A model generated the notes under the pieces. It searched no databases, was not told the DNA's origin, and worked only from the letters and a program-made list of their open reading frames with translations. Shown piece after piece: positions 17,005 to 25,277 of a stretch of 26,565 nt of DNA (the first letter of the stretch is position 1; every line of letters begins with the position of its first letter). Made by a program: the position numbers and the translations under genes. Source of the DNA: CAZFDE01 sp964517795 (GTDB taxonomy: Bacteria > Planctomycetota > Phycisphaerae > Sedimentisphaerales > Anaerobacaceae); contig CAZFDE010000035.1 of the NCBI GenBank assembly GCA_964517795.1, positions 1-26,565 of the forward strand. Reading direction: 5' to 3'.

Positions 17005-17216
17005 GCTGATTTATGCCGGATAATCGCCAACCGTGTGAATCTAAAATATAACATAAACGCCCCCGGCTGAAAACCCGTGGCTTTTTTCAAGCGAAGCCTG
17101 GCCGCGGCCTTCTTTGCCCTGCATCTGAACATCTTTCTGAGTTAGGGCTTCATGGATCCTGCTTGTTGAAACAAAGCAACCTGCAGCCCAATTCCCGCCC
17201 AAGCGAGGCCTTCGGC
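17005..17216. other. Non-coding stretch between promoter and tandem repeat
   Basis: I see no supported gene in this part of the 590-bp gap. One minus-strand frame stays open through it and the adjoining repeat, but that frame lacks a ribosome binding site. Its upstream part is the frame-shifting translation of the 22-bp repeat. The segment from 17155 down to 17041 reads '...MQGKEGRGQASLEK...' before stopping at 17041. A degraded gene end or dispersed repeat is possible but unsupported. Confidence 0.4.
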
Positions 17217-17326
17217 GCGCATCGACGATGGTCAGCGCGCGCATCGACGATGTCAGGACCGCGCATCGACGATGGTCGGCGCGCGCATCGGTTATGTCGG
17301 GACCGCGCATCGGTAATGGTCGAGTG
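17217..17326. repeat. 22-bp tandem repeat, five units, with 44-bp higher-order period
   Basis: GCGCATCG begins at 17217, 17239, 17261, 17283 and 17305, an exact 22-bp spacing. Units alternate between two types: 1, 3 and 5 contain 'ATGGTC', while 2 and 4 contain 'ATGTC' and end in GGACC, so the real duplication unit is about 44 bp. Units 1-3 contain CATCG-A-CGATG, an 11-bp inverted repeat; units 4 and 5 have drifted to CATCGGT. Because 22 is not divisible by 3, the repeat cannot encode a constant peptide. There are no spacers, so this is not a CRISPR array. Confidence 0.85.
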
Positions 17327-17436
17327 TCGGCACGACCCCTACGACCGGTACAGACGCAAATGAATACCCCCCACCGCATAGGATACCGGATTGAAACACC
17401 GGCCATGGTTATCAAAAGAGGGGTGTCCGATAAAGT

Positions 17437-17469
17437 AAAAAAAAGAGGCAGGTTTATAACCTGCCTCTT
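17437..17469 (-). terminator. Strong Rho-independent terminator of the PEP-CTERM gene
   Basis: AAGAGGCAGGTT (17443-17454) and AACCTGCCTCTT (17458-17469) form a perfect 12-bp stem with a TAT loop. On the minus strand the stem is followed by eight T residues (17444-17437, the last two overlapping the stem). It lies 28 nt after the PEP-CTERM stop codon and terminates transcription coming from 17497. Confidence 0.93.
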
Positions 17470-17496
17470 AAAGTCATTGTAAGCGTTAGTCTTCGC

Positions 17497-18048
17497 TTAT
17501 TTGCGGCGTCTCAGGAACAGTCCGCCCAGACCCAGCAACGCGATGGTCATGGGTTCCGGAATGACGGTTACGACGAGACCTTCACCGGTGCTTCCAAAGG
17601 TACCAGTCAGAAGCTGGATTTCAAAGGTGTCGCCAACTTCGTATGCCCAAAGTCCTGTTGAGTTCGCTATGACATCAAAGGTGAACCATTCGCCGGTATC
17701 GACGTCGGTGGTTTCATCCCATGTGCCGCCTGCGGGAGCTGCTGCAAAGGCAAATCCACTGGGCAGATAGGACGGGGCAATATCTATTTCAGCTAAGCCA
17801 CCCATATTGCCGTTGGCGGTAATCGTCGGATTACTGAGCTGATCTTTGTAATTCGAGTAGTCAACCCAGATAACACCGGAATAACCGCTTTCGCCGCCAC
17901 CGTCAGGTGTGGCTTCGGCCGATGTGCCGGATACAGTATATGTCGTTGCTGTATCCAGCTCGATCGTGGCCGGGCCGCTGATCACCGGCAGGGCGCTCAC
18001 TGCGGAGACCATGCCTAAAACTAACAGTAAAGCTAACAATTTCTTCAT
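17497..18048 (-). CDS. PEP-CTERM sorting domain protein
   Basis: This is a small secreted protein of 183 residues destined for exosortase-mediated sorting. An N-terminal signal peptide 'MKKLLALLLVLGMVSAVSA' is expected to be cut after Ala19. The mature region is a Gly/Thr/Asp-rich, Lys-poor beta-type domain without recognisable catalytic motifs. The C-terminus is a textbook PEP-CTERM signal: 'IPEP' about 20 residues from the end, a hydrophobic helix 'MTIALLGLGGLF', then LRRRK. ATG 18048 is preferred over ATG 18051, because AAGGAG at 18056-18061 is then 7 nt away rather than 4. No exosortase is encoded in the window. It follows the dockerin-like gene by 126 nt with no terminator between, so read-through or a shared transcript is plausible. 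Confidence 0.9.
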   Translation of the reverse strand: MKKLLALLLVLGMVSAVSALPVISGPATIELDTATTYTVSGTSAEATPDGGGESGYSGVIWVDYSNYKDQLSNPTITANGNMGGLAEIDIAPSYLPSGFAFAAAPAGGTWDETTDVDTGEWFTFDVIANSTGLWAYEVGDTFEIQLLTGTFGSTGEGLVVTVIPEPMTIALLGLGGLFLRRRK

Positions 18049-18174
18049 CATACATCTCCTTCCAACATTGTTCTGCTGACACTCAACCTCTCCTCCATTA
18101 GGTAAAGGTCAATGACAGCTTTCTTAACATTGTTTACATTTCAAATAACATTCAATTCAACCAATCTTCACACA

Positions 18175-19122
18175 TTACTCATTCGGCTTCAATGTGCCGT
18201 AACACGGACTCGACGTGAAGTGCGTATCCGTATCGACCTTCTGCCAACCGGCATTAAAGATTGTCAGGTCGGTCAATGAAACGTGCTTACGCGCACCGTC
18301 TTTGTTCTTGCCGTCGTAGTCATGGGCAAAGTCCGCACAGTAACCGGCGCCGCCGCCGCCACCCGAAATATTAAACAGGGTGTCGGTGTCAACTTTCTGC
18401 CATGCATTGTTGAACAGCGTCAGGTCGGAAAGCGACACATACTTACGGGCACCGTTCTTGTTCTTGCCGTCAAACTCGGCATCGGTATCACCCTTACACT
18501 GATACGCATAGCACCAGCATTCGGGTTTGCCGATACGTGTCCATTCGGCTTCATCCGGTGCACCGGCATAACAATCCGGTTCTACTGCGGCCGCTTCAAG
18601 AACACAACCGGTGAGGGTCGGCGTGATGTCTTCGTCAACGTTTTCCATCACGACACCGGCACGAGTGGTATTCTCGGCCAGGGTTACCGTCGTGTTGGAA
18701 TCGGTGGGACGGCTGATGTTGAGGACCAGCAATGCGCCGTTTGCTGCCGGGGCATTGGGTGAACCGTCATACAGGGACCCCATCTCAATGGTAATGCCGC
18801 CCGTGCCCAGGCCCGTTTGTGCGCCCGGATCGCCCGAAGGGGCAATCGGCGTACCATTCGAATCAACGTCGCCGGTGGCGTCGTTAATATCTATGGTACC
18901 CGGGAAAACCCAGTAATCTACACTGCTGCTTGCGACTGAATCAAACGTGGCGCCATTGTCCATCGTGATATCCAGTGCGAACGCACGCGGAAGATTGGCG
19001 TCGGTCGAATACGAGATAGTTACAGTATTGGCATCCCCATCACATGTGGCGGTACAGGTGACCGCTGCCAGCGACGGAACGCTCAATAAGGCAACTACCA
19101 GAATAATCGCCATCTTTTTCAT
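18175..19122 (-). CDS. Secreted protein with duplicated dockerin-like C-terminus
   Basis: This is an exported protein of 315 residues. The signal peptide is 'MKKMAIILVVALLSVPSLAA' (1-20). Residues 23-178 form a beta-rich, cohesin-like domain ('RAFALDITMDNGATFDSV', 'NGALLVLNIS'); the cohesin comparison is inference. Residues 202-307 hold two copies of an Asp-rich repeat. Each opens at a Cys (Cys209 'CKGDTD', Cys262 'CADFAHD'), carries DGKNK[ND]GARK, then VSL[ST]DLT[LI]F and WQKVDTDT. This is a diverged F-hand/dockerin-like calcium-binding layout with an extra CWCY entry, as seen in Phycisphaerae secreted proteins. The open frame extends to 19197. ATG 19122 is chosen because AAAGGA lies 8 nt upstream and the signal peptide starts there. 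Confidence 0.85.
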   Translation of the reverse strand: MKKMAIILVVALLSVPSLAAVTCTATCDGDANTVTISYSTDANLPRAFALDITMDNGATFDSVASSSVDYWVFPGTIDINDATGDVDSNGTPIAPSGDPGAQTGLGTGGITIEMGSLYDGSPNAPAANGALLVLNISRPTDSNTTVTLAENTTRAGVVMENVDEDITPTLTGCVLEAAAVEPDCYAGAPDEAEWTRIGKPECWCYAYQCKGDTDAEFDGKNKNGARKYVSLSDLTLFNNAWQKVDTDTLFNISGGGGGAGYCADFAHDYDGKNKDGARKHVSLTDLTIFNAGWQKVDTDTHFTSSPCYGTLKPNE

Positions 19123-19407
19123 ACTAAAATCCTTTCTTTTCTTTTCTTCTTTTCTTTTGCAGGGCAACGCACCCCGCATCCTGGTTACATTGTACAACTG
19201 AACTTAATGAGCCTGCCTTAACACGCAATAACTGGAACTTACAGACCGCTTCCGCTCCACTTCAGAGCGTCAGCATGGCCGGCAGGGAGCCGTCTTGTCA
19301 TACTTCTTTTCCGCTCCTCCAGTCCTCCTTTCCCGCCTTACGGCGATTTTGCGTGCATAAGACATAATATCCCACGCACAATGGTTACTTTTACCTGGTG
19401 AAGGTAA
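19123..19407 (-). promoter_or_regulatory. Long, possibly structured 5' leader of the dockerin gene
   Basis: If transcription starts from the promoter at 19412-19440, the dockerin mRNA has a leader of about 280 nt. Minus-strand structure visible by eye includes TTACCT/AGGTAA around TCACC or its complement (19391-19407), TGCGTG/CACGCA (19350-19355 with 19373-19378), and a CGCC-GTAA-GGCG hairpin with a GNRA-type loop (19335-19344). Two GGAGCGGAA copies occur near 19318 and 19258. It does not match a riboswitch consensus that I can recall. No gene is present here. Confidence 0.35.
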
Positions 19408-19411
19408 GAGT

Positions 19412-19440
19412 AATGTAGCATCTGGGCCTGAAAAAATCAA
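19412..19440 (-). promoter_or_regulatory. Putative promoter of the dockerin / PEP-CTERM genes
   Basis: On the minus strand, TTGATT (19440-19435) and TACATT (19417-19412) are 17 bp apart; each matches 4 of 6 consensus bases. An A/T-rich run lies just upstream. Transcription would start near 19405. Confidence 0.4.
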
Positions 19441-19708
19441 GTTTTTTTTGTGTTAGCAAAGCAAAAAAATGAAAATTTTTAAAAAAATCCGATAAAAATT
19501 CGATTTCCGGCCAAAATCACGTATTTTTACCGGGTCTGATGTCGTCTCAAAGCAGCGATTTTTTAAAAATATAACGGATATACCGCTTAACAGTAGTATT
19601 CATGGCGATTTTTTTGGATGGGTATTGCGAATGGTGGTCATGTTAAAATAGTAAAAAATCTACGATTGGGCTTTTAATTTTCTAAATTATTTGCTAAATA
19701 CAGACATT
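19441..19708. other. AT-rich intergenic region before the SEDS gene
   Basis: No gene is visible. The stretch is AT-rich, with A and T runs (T8 at about 19443, several A5-A7 tracts). It must contain the plus-strand promoter for rodA-murJ. The only hint is TAAAAT at about 19643 without a well-placed -35, so I do not call it. Confidence 0.4.
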
Positions 19709-20968
19709 ATGATAAGGATATTTCAGGGACGATTGCCTTTTATACGAAGTTTAATGCTCATTTCGGCCGCATGTCTGGTCTTCGTCGGGATGGCGACACT
19801 CTATGCGATTGGCCACCCCGCCGACCCCTCTCAGACGGCACAAGATGCCGACCAGGCAAACCTGATGCAAAAACAACTCCTTTTCTTCGCGATGGGGCTG
19901 GCCGGCTTCGGGCTCATCAATTTTTTCAATTACAGAAGACTCGGATACATCAGCTACTGGCTCTATGGGCTGATCCTGTTTCTGCTTTTCCTGCTGCTGG
20001 TCAGTCGATACGTCACCCCGCTGCCGTTTATCCCCCAGATCAACGGCACGCACCGCTGGATCGTCATTCAATTCGGCGGATTGCGGCTGCCCAATATCCA
20101 GCCGTCGGAATTCTGCAAACTGATCTATATTATCGCCCTGGCGTGGTACCTGCGGTATCGCAGCAATTATCGCAGCATAAGCTCGCTGCTCGGCCCGTTT
20201 GTGCTGACATTAGTCCCGATGGGGCTGATCCTGCTGGAACCGGACCTGGGAACATTTTTGTTAATGATGCCGGTATTGTTTTCGATGTTGTTCGTCGCCG
20301 GTGCCAAACGGCGGCATTTAGTCGTTATCATTCTGCTGGCGATAATGGTAAGCCCGCTGTTCTGGACGCAAATGCGGGCGTATCAGCGAAGACGCATCAG
20401 CAGCGTCCTGCTGCAAAATCAGCGTATGCAGGATCTGGCCGAAAAACACCCCGAGCTGGGCAGGATCCTGGTGGGCACCCCATTCAGCCGAAAACGCTGG
20501 GTTAATGACTGGGGATACCACTTGCTGCGTTCGAAATATGCGGTTTCCTCCGGCGGGATTGAGGGCCGGGGATATCGACAGGGCCCTTTTATCCGATACA
20601 ATTTTTTGCCCGAACGGGAAAATGATTTCATTTTTGCCATGATCGCCCATCAATTCGGCTTTATCGGTGCGGTTGCGGTCATGGGACTCTATGCGGTTTT
20701 GATCTTTTGCGGCCTGGAAATTGCCGTCAATAATACCGATCCGTTCGCGCGACTATTGGCCGTCGGTATTTCGGCCATGTTCGCCGTTGAAGTGGTGATC
20801 AACATCAGTATGACGCTCGGACTGATGCCGATTACCGGATTGACGCTGCCGTTTGTCAGCAAAGGCGGCTCGAGTCTTTTGGTCAGTATGCTGGCCCTGG
20901 GGTTGCTCAATAACATCGGCCGCTCGAGACCGTTCAGTACCGCCCCTAAACCCTTTGATACGCAATAA
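19709..20968 (+). CDS. rodA: SEDS-family peptidoglycan glycosyltransferase (RodA/FtsW)
   Basis: SEDS proteins polymerise lipid II into glycan strands in the inner membrane with a class B PBP. About ten hydrophobic segments are present. Motifs include 'NGTHRWI', 'QPSEFCKL', 'LEPDLGT', 'SSGGIEGRG', 'LPERENDFIFA' (Asp306 at the position of the catalytic Asp) and the C-terminal 'LPFVSKGGSS'. The loop before SSGGI is about 25-30 residues longer than usual (about 235-265, 'LLQNQRMQDLAEKHPELGR'). I favour RodA over FtsW because it sits beside murJ and not in a mur/fts division cluster; sequence alone does not settle this. ATG 19709 is preferred over the in-frame TTG at 19691; no good Shine-Dalgarno is seen. 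Length 419 residues. Confidence 0.9.
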   Translation: MIRIFQGRLPFIRSLMLISAACLVFVGMATLYAIGHPADPSQTAQDADQANLMQKQLLFFAMGLAGFGLINFFNYRRLGYISYWLYGLILFLLFLLLVSRYVTPLPFIPQINGTHRWIVIQFGGLRLPNIQPSEFCKLIYIIALAWYLRYRSNYRSISSLLGPFVLTLVPMGLILLEPDLGTFLLMMPVLFSMLFVAGAKRRHLVVIILLAIMVSPLFWTQMRAYQRRRISSVLLQNQRMQDLAEKHPELGRILVGTPFSRKRWVNDWGYHLLRSKYAVSSGGIEGRGYRQGPFIRYNFLPERENDFIFAMIAHQFGFIGAVAVMGLYAVLIFCGLEIAVNNTDPFARLLAVGISAMFAVEVVINISMTLGLMPITGLTLPFVSKGGSSLLVSMLALGLLNNIGRSRPFSTAPKPFDTQ

Positions 20969-21022
20969 GGCTTTTTCGCAATATGCCTGCATTAAAAGGA
21001 TACCCCAAACCGATATAGCAAT

Positions 21023-22579
21023 ATGATCAAAGGATTTCGACAAATTGCAGGCTTAACCGTCACCAGTCGAATATTGGGACTGGCCCGTGACATCTGTTAC
21101 AGTCACTTTTTCGGCTCGGGATGGCTGATGACCGCATGGACAATGGGATTTAAGATCCCTAATCTCTCGCGACGGCTGTTTGGCGAAGGCGCGGCATCAT
21201 CGTCATTCATTCCGGTATATAGCGAATCCCTTCATCGCGAACCCCAAAACGCGCAGCGATTGGCCAATACCGTACTGACAGTCTTACTGGTCGTTCTGGC
21301 CGCGATTACGGTTTTAGGCGAAACAGCGGTATGGATATACGCCCGTTTCTTTGCCGATGCCTATGGGGCGCAAGTCGGCCTGCGATTATGCGCCATCATG
21401 ATGCCCTATATGATCGCCATTTGTCTGGCTGCCATTTTAGCCGGAGTCCTGAATGTCCGCAAACACTTCGCCGTACCCGCATCCGCGCCGATCGTGCTGA
21501 ATCTTTGTATCATCGCAAGCATCCTTTTAACCGGCGAGTGGCTGCAAATGCCCGCTGAGAAACAGGTTTATCTGGTCGCACTTACGGTGCTGGCCGCAGG
21601 ACTGCTGCAAATATCAATGCATTTCATCGTGCTTCGCCAAAAAGGATTTCGGTTTCGCCTGACCTGGGATATTCGATCGCCCGCATTCGGTAAAATTATT
21701 ACCTTGATGCTGCCGATGATCGTGGGCCTGACCGTCACCCAGATCAATACCCTGCTCGACGACCTGATCGCCCTGGGATTCGCCAGTGAGCAGGGATATC
21801 CCGTCAGCTACGGCGCAGTCGGCCAACTTTATTTTGCCCAGCGGCTCTATCAATTTCCGCTGGGCGTTTTGGGCATTTCACTGGCGACAGCCATTTTCCC
21901 GGTGATGAGCGCGGACGCCGCGCGTAATGATCTCGACGCCCTGCGGAAAACCATATCCCGCGGCATCAAGGCCTCTTTTTTCGTTGCCCTGCCGGCCACC
22001 GCCGGGTTATGGATCATCGCCCTGCCGCTGACGCGCGTCTTGTTTGAACACGGTCGATTTCAATCCGAGGATACACCGAATGTCGCATTCACACTGGCAT
22101 GTTATGCGTTCGGATTGACAGGATACTTTATTCAGCAGATCAGCATTCGTGCGTTCTATGCAATGCAGGAATCCAAATGGCCCGCGCGGACCGCTGCGAT
22201 TGCAGTGGGTGTCAATCTCACCTTGAATTTTATCCTGATTTGGTTCATGGGGACTGCCGGACTGGCCCTGTCAACCGCTGTTTGTTCCTATCTTCAGATT
22301 GTGATCCTCTTGAAATACCTTCGCAGGCGATTCGATGGCAAAATCACAGACCGGCTAAAGCAAAATCTGCTCAAAACCCTTGCAGCGACGGCCGTGATGA
22401 CCTTGGTGGCCCTGATGATATTGATCGGATGTGCAAAATTGCCGCAGTCGCGGATGAATGATATCATAACCATCACATTGATCGTCATCGTGGCCGCGGC
22501 GGTATATCTATTCGCCGCTAAGCTCTTGAAAAACGAAATGTTGCCGTTGATAACCGGCTCCAAAGGGATAAAGCAATAA
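21023..22579 (+). CDS. murJ: Lipid II flippase MurJ (MviN)
   Basis: MurJ moves lipid II across the inner membrane to supply SEDS/PBP synthases. It is a MOP-superfamily transporter of 518 residues with about 14 transmembrane segments. The family N-terminus is clear: 'LTVTSRILGLARDI' followed by 'RRLFGEGAASSSFIPVYSE'. Later come 'QINTLLDDLIALGF' and 'YFAQRLYQFPLGVLGISLAT', also typical. Length and hydropathy are normal. It begins 54 nt after the rodA-like gene, consistent with one transcript joining the substrate flippase to its polymerase. The Shine-Dalgarno is poor: AAAGGA at about 20995 is too distant. Confidence 0.94.
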   Translation: MIKGFRQIAGLTVTSRILGLARDICYSHFFGSGWLMTAWTMGFKIPNLSRRLFGEGAASSSFIPVYSESLHREPQNAQRLANTVLTVLLVVLAAITVLGETAVWIYARFFADAYGAQVGLRLCAIMMPYMIAICLAAILAGVLNVRKHFAVPASAPIVLNLCIIASILLTGEWLQMPAEKQVYLVALTVLAAGLLQISMHFIVLRQKGFRFRLTWDIRSPAFGKIITLMLPMIVGLTVTQINTLLDDLIALGFASEQGYPVSYGAVGQLYFAQRLYQFPLGVLGISLATAIFPVMSADAARNDLDALRKTISRGIKASFFVALPATAGLWIIALPLTRVLFEHGRFQSEDTPNVAFTLACYAFGLTGYFIQQISIRAFYAMQESKWPARTAAIAVGVNLTLNFILIWFMGTAGLALSTAVCSYLQIVILLKYLRRRFDGKITDRLKQNLLKTLAATAVMTLVALMILIGCAKLPQSRMNDIITITLIVIVAAAVYLFAAKLLKNEMLPLITGSKGIKQ

Positions 22580-22751
22580 CAATCGTAATCGTCTCAGAAA
22601 GCGAATGATTAAATCGCGAAAAAGTGTAAAATTCGAAAAATTTGGCTGGATTTGCCAACTTTGTCTGTTTTCGGACGTAAAGAACGCATTAAAATTACCC
22701 GAAATACTTATTTGAAAGGGACTTGGTGTTTTCGAACACAATGAATCGTTC

Positions 22752-25163
22752 ATGAATTTGCTTAAAATGACCATGAATTTTCAAAAGCGGCTGTTCATCG
22801 TATCCTGTTTGGTCCTGCTGGCGGGCTATATTGTGCCGTGTTCCGCGCAGCAGCGAAACACCCCCTCTTCCCTGTTATCGCCGTCAGTTGCCTCAGTCTT
22901 CTACGATATTGCCAATACCATCAACGCCACAGAGGATGTCAACGAACTGTATATGCAGCGCGCCCTGCTCTTTTATGACGCCGCATTGGAATTGGACCCG
23001 AGTGTGAAATTTATACCGGAACGTGTCATTAACCTCTTGTCAGAGTATTACTCGAGTGAAAAAGCGGAATTGATGGAGCGACTGCTTTACTCGTACCTTA
23101 ATCGCGATGCGGATCTGAATGTGACCAACAATGCCGTAACGTATATTTTATCGCGACTGAACAGCCGGCCCCTGCGAGAAGCGGCGTTGGGCGGCTTGAT
23201 CAAGAATCTCAGGACAAAAAATGTTTTTTTCGATTCGGAGATGGCCGTATTGCTGGGGCTGCTCAAAGCTGAAAAAAACGACCTGGCTTCCGCTTCGAAT
23301 CTTTTTTTCGAAGCATATTCCATCAATAAATATAACGCGCTGGCGTTTGAGAAGTTCCGCGAGATCACCGCGGAGCGCATATTCCCGGCCATGGAACTTC
23401 AATACCTGCGACGCCAGTGGGGAAAAAACCTTTTGGATTTGAATGCCGCGATGGCATTTGCTGACCGGGCCGCAACCTATCAGTTATATGAAACCGCGGC
23501 ACAGACGTACGAATACTGTGCTCAGCTCTTCGAACACCTCAATCCTGGCGAACCCATTCCGGCCTTGATCTATCGCAACTGGATGCTTTGCTACATGAAC
23601 ACCGAACGCAATGCGTATAAATGCCTGCAAGTCTATGACCAGATCGAACAACAGGGCGTTGCTGACTTGATCGCCGCGGTCATCGCCGCAAAATGTGCCG
23701 AGAAATCGCCTTCTGAATTTTCAGCCTCAGCCATCCTTGCCGATGCCGAACAAAAAGCGTTGCAGGCGATCGGGAAAAATCCGCAAGCGAGCGACTACGG
23801 GCAATTGAGCTGGTTTTACCTGTTCGGATTAGGGGATACGCAACAAGCGATCGATTGGGCGAACAAGGCCTATGCCGCTCAACCGGATTCTGAAAACGCG
23901 GCCGCCCTGCTCGCGCTGACATTAGTGACCAACGGCCAGAGCGAATTTGCCCGCCCCATCCTCGACCAATATCCGGATAATCAATTTGCTCATTTGGCTC
24001 AGGCGTATATGGCAGAAGACGCCAATGACACGACCCAAATGATCGAGCATCTGAAAACCGCTATCGAATTCGATCCCGGCTCGATTGCGTCAATGGCCGC
24101 CAGGCAAAAGCTGCAAGCCTATGATTCTCAGTATATTCCCGATTTCGATCCGACGGTGGTATTCCAGGCCCTGACGACCAATTTTGAATATCCGCTGATC
24201 CCTTCGTTCAAATTACCCAGCGAACTTTTTTCGGTCGAATTGAATCTTCATGGCACCCAGTTCCCTTACCCGGCCGAGATCAAGCCGTTTTTGATCATCA
24301 CGAATACATCCACCGAACCATTCATCATCGACCCGGACGGACTGTTCAAGGGCAATGTCCGAATTGATTTGAAGATATCCGGCGATCTCTCTCAAACGAT
24401 CCCGGCCATCTTCCAACGGCAGTATCGCCCCTCAGGGATTATCAAGCCCGACCAAAGCATGTTGCTGCCCATCGAATTTGTGAATGAAGCATTCTCGCAA
24501 ATTCTCCGGTCCCATCCGCAGGCGGATCTGGTTTTCGAATTCACGACCTATATCGACCCGGTCCTTCAGCCGGATGGAACCGTCGTGAACGCCTTGAAGG
24601 ATTTTGCCCCGTCCACATCTTCGGCCAAGCGGCCGGGTGTCGATCTGACCAACCGATATCTACAGAACCGGTTTAACTCACTGAAAGGCCCGAAAGGCCA
24701 AAAAATGCAGTCGGCCAGACTCTTTTCGGGCCTGCTGATCGAACAGCAGATGATGGCCGGATTACCGGATCCCCTATACCGCTTCACCTATGCCGAATGG
24801 ATGCCGCAAATGCTGGAATCCGGATTGCTGCGCAACCTCTATGACGACGACTGGACCGTCAAAACCTATACCATGGACATGCTGCAGCCGCTGCCGCTGG
24901 ATTATAAACTGACCAATGCCGTGTCCGAAAACCTCCGTGATCCGCACTGGCCGACCCGTATGATGGCCCTGTACCTGCTTTCTCAAAAGCAAAATGCCGG
25001 CTTTAGCAAGGTTTTGGACTGGTACGCGAAACAAGACCAGAACCGCCTCGTTCGCGAATTGGCCCTCAATCTCGGCGGAAAAAGCCCTCAACAAACCCCG
25101 GAAAAAGCCGTCGAGCCGAATTTATCCGAACCGAATGCCCCTTCGCAGCGAATAACTCAATAA
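22752..25163 (+). CDS. Large secreted TPR/HEAT-like protein of unknown function
   Basis: I do not recognise a named family. The 803-residue protein starts with a signal peptide ('FIVSCLVLLAGYIVPCSAQQ', cleavage expected after CSA). Residues about 40-470 are helical and TPR-like. The clearest repeats include 'LLFYDAALELDPSVKF', 'AIDWANKAYAAQPDSENAAA' and 'MIEHLKTAIEFDPGSIASMA'. Residues about 490-640 look like a beta-sandwich domain ('YPAEIKPFLIITNTSTEPFI'). About 690-780 is helical, HEAT-like ('LRDPHWPTRMMALYLLSQKQ'). The start is uncertain: ATGs at 22752, 22767 and 22773 are in frame and none has a clear ribosome site. The gap to murJ is 172 nt and holds a TTGGC/GCCAA inverted repeat (22642-22658), perhaps a weak terminator. 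Confidence 0.8.
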   Translation: MNLLKMTMNFQKRLFIVSCLVLLAGYIVPCSAQQRNTPSSLLSPSVASVFYDIANTINATEDVNELYMQRALLFYDAALELDPSVKFIPERVINLLSEYYSSEKAELMERLLYSYLNRDADLNVTNNAVTYILSRLNSRPLREAALGGLIKNLRTKNVFFDSEMAVLLGLLKAEKNDLASASNLFFEAYSINKYNALAFEKFREITAERIFPAMELQYLRRQWGKNLLDLNAAMAFADRAATYQLYETAAQTYEYCAQLFEHLNPGEPIPALIYRNWMLCYMNTERNAYKCLQVYDQIEQQGVADLIAAVIAAKCAEKSPSEFSASAILADAEQKALQAIGKNPQASDYGQLSWFYLFGLGDTQQAIDWANKAYAAQPDSENAAALLALTLVTNGQSEFARPILDQYPDNQFAHLAQAYMAEDANDTTQMIEHLKTAIEFDPGSIASMAARQKLQAYDSQYIPDFDPTVVFQALTTNFEYPLIPSFKLPSELFSVELNLHGTQFPYPAEIKPFLIITNTSTEPFIIDPDGLFKGNVRIDLKISGDLSQTIPAIFQRQYRPSGIIKPDQSMLLPIEFVNEAFSQILRSHPQADLVFEFTTYIDPVLQPDGTVVNALKDFAPSTSSAKRPGVDLTNRYLQNRFNSLKGPKGQKMQSARLFSGLLIEQQMMAGLPDPLYRFTYAEWMPQMLESGLLRNLYDDDWTVKTYTMDMLQPLPLDYKLTNAVSENLRDPHWPTRMMALYLLSQKQNAGFSKVLDWYAKQDQNRLVRELALNLGGKSPQQTPEKAVEPNLSEPNAPSQRITQ

Positions 25164-25188
25164 AATCTGAGAATTTTCAAAATTTCTG

Positions 25189-25216
25189 TTGTAATTTTCA
25201 GTTTTTTATGTAAGAT
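25189..25216 (+). promoter_or_regulatory. Weak candidate promoter for ferredoxin and tRNA-Glu
   Basis: TTGTAA (25189-25194) and TAAGAT (25211-25216) are 16 bp apart, 4 of 6 matches each, in an AT-rich gap. It is listed because no promoter-like sequence fits in the 47 nt between the ferredoxin stop and the tRNA. Confidence 0.25.
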
Positions 25217-25277
25217 TCCGCGTTTCTTTTGTTAGTGTAAATTCGTTTGTTGTTTGATTTGGAAAGGATAAAGAACA

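Noticed and set aside
17217..17326. CRISPR array
   Set aside because: Units are directly contiguous with no unique spacers, and no cas genes are present.
17041..17415. Minus-strand 124-codon open frame through the tandem repeat
   Set aside because: Much of it is the 22-bp repeat, whose length shifts frame every unit, and it lacks a ribosome site and codon pattern. It overlaps a structured non-coding region.
18175..19197. Longer N-terminus for the dockerin-like protein (start at 19197)
   Set aside because: It would put 25 charged residues before a perfect signal peptide; the AAAGGA site favours ATG 19122.
19205..19380. c-di-GMP (GEMM) or related riboswitch
   Set aside because: GNRA-capped hairpin and purine-rich joints are suggestive, but the conserved GEMM core sequence could not be matched by eye.
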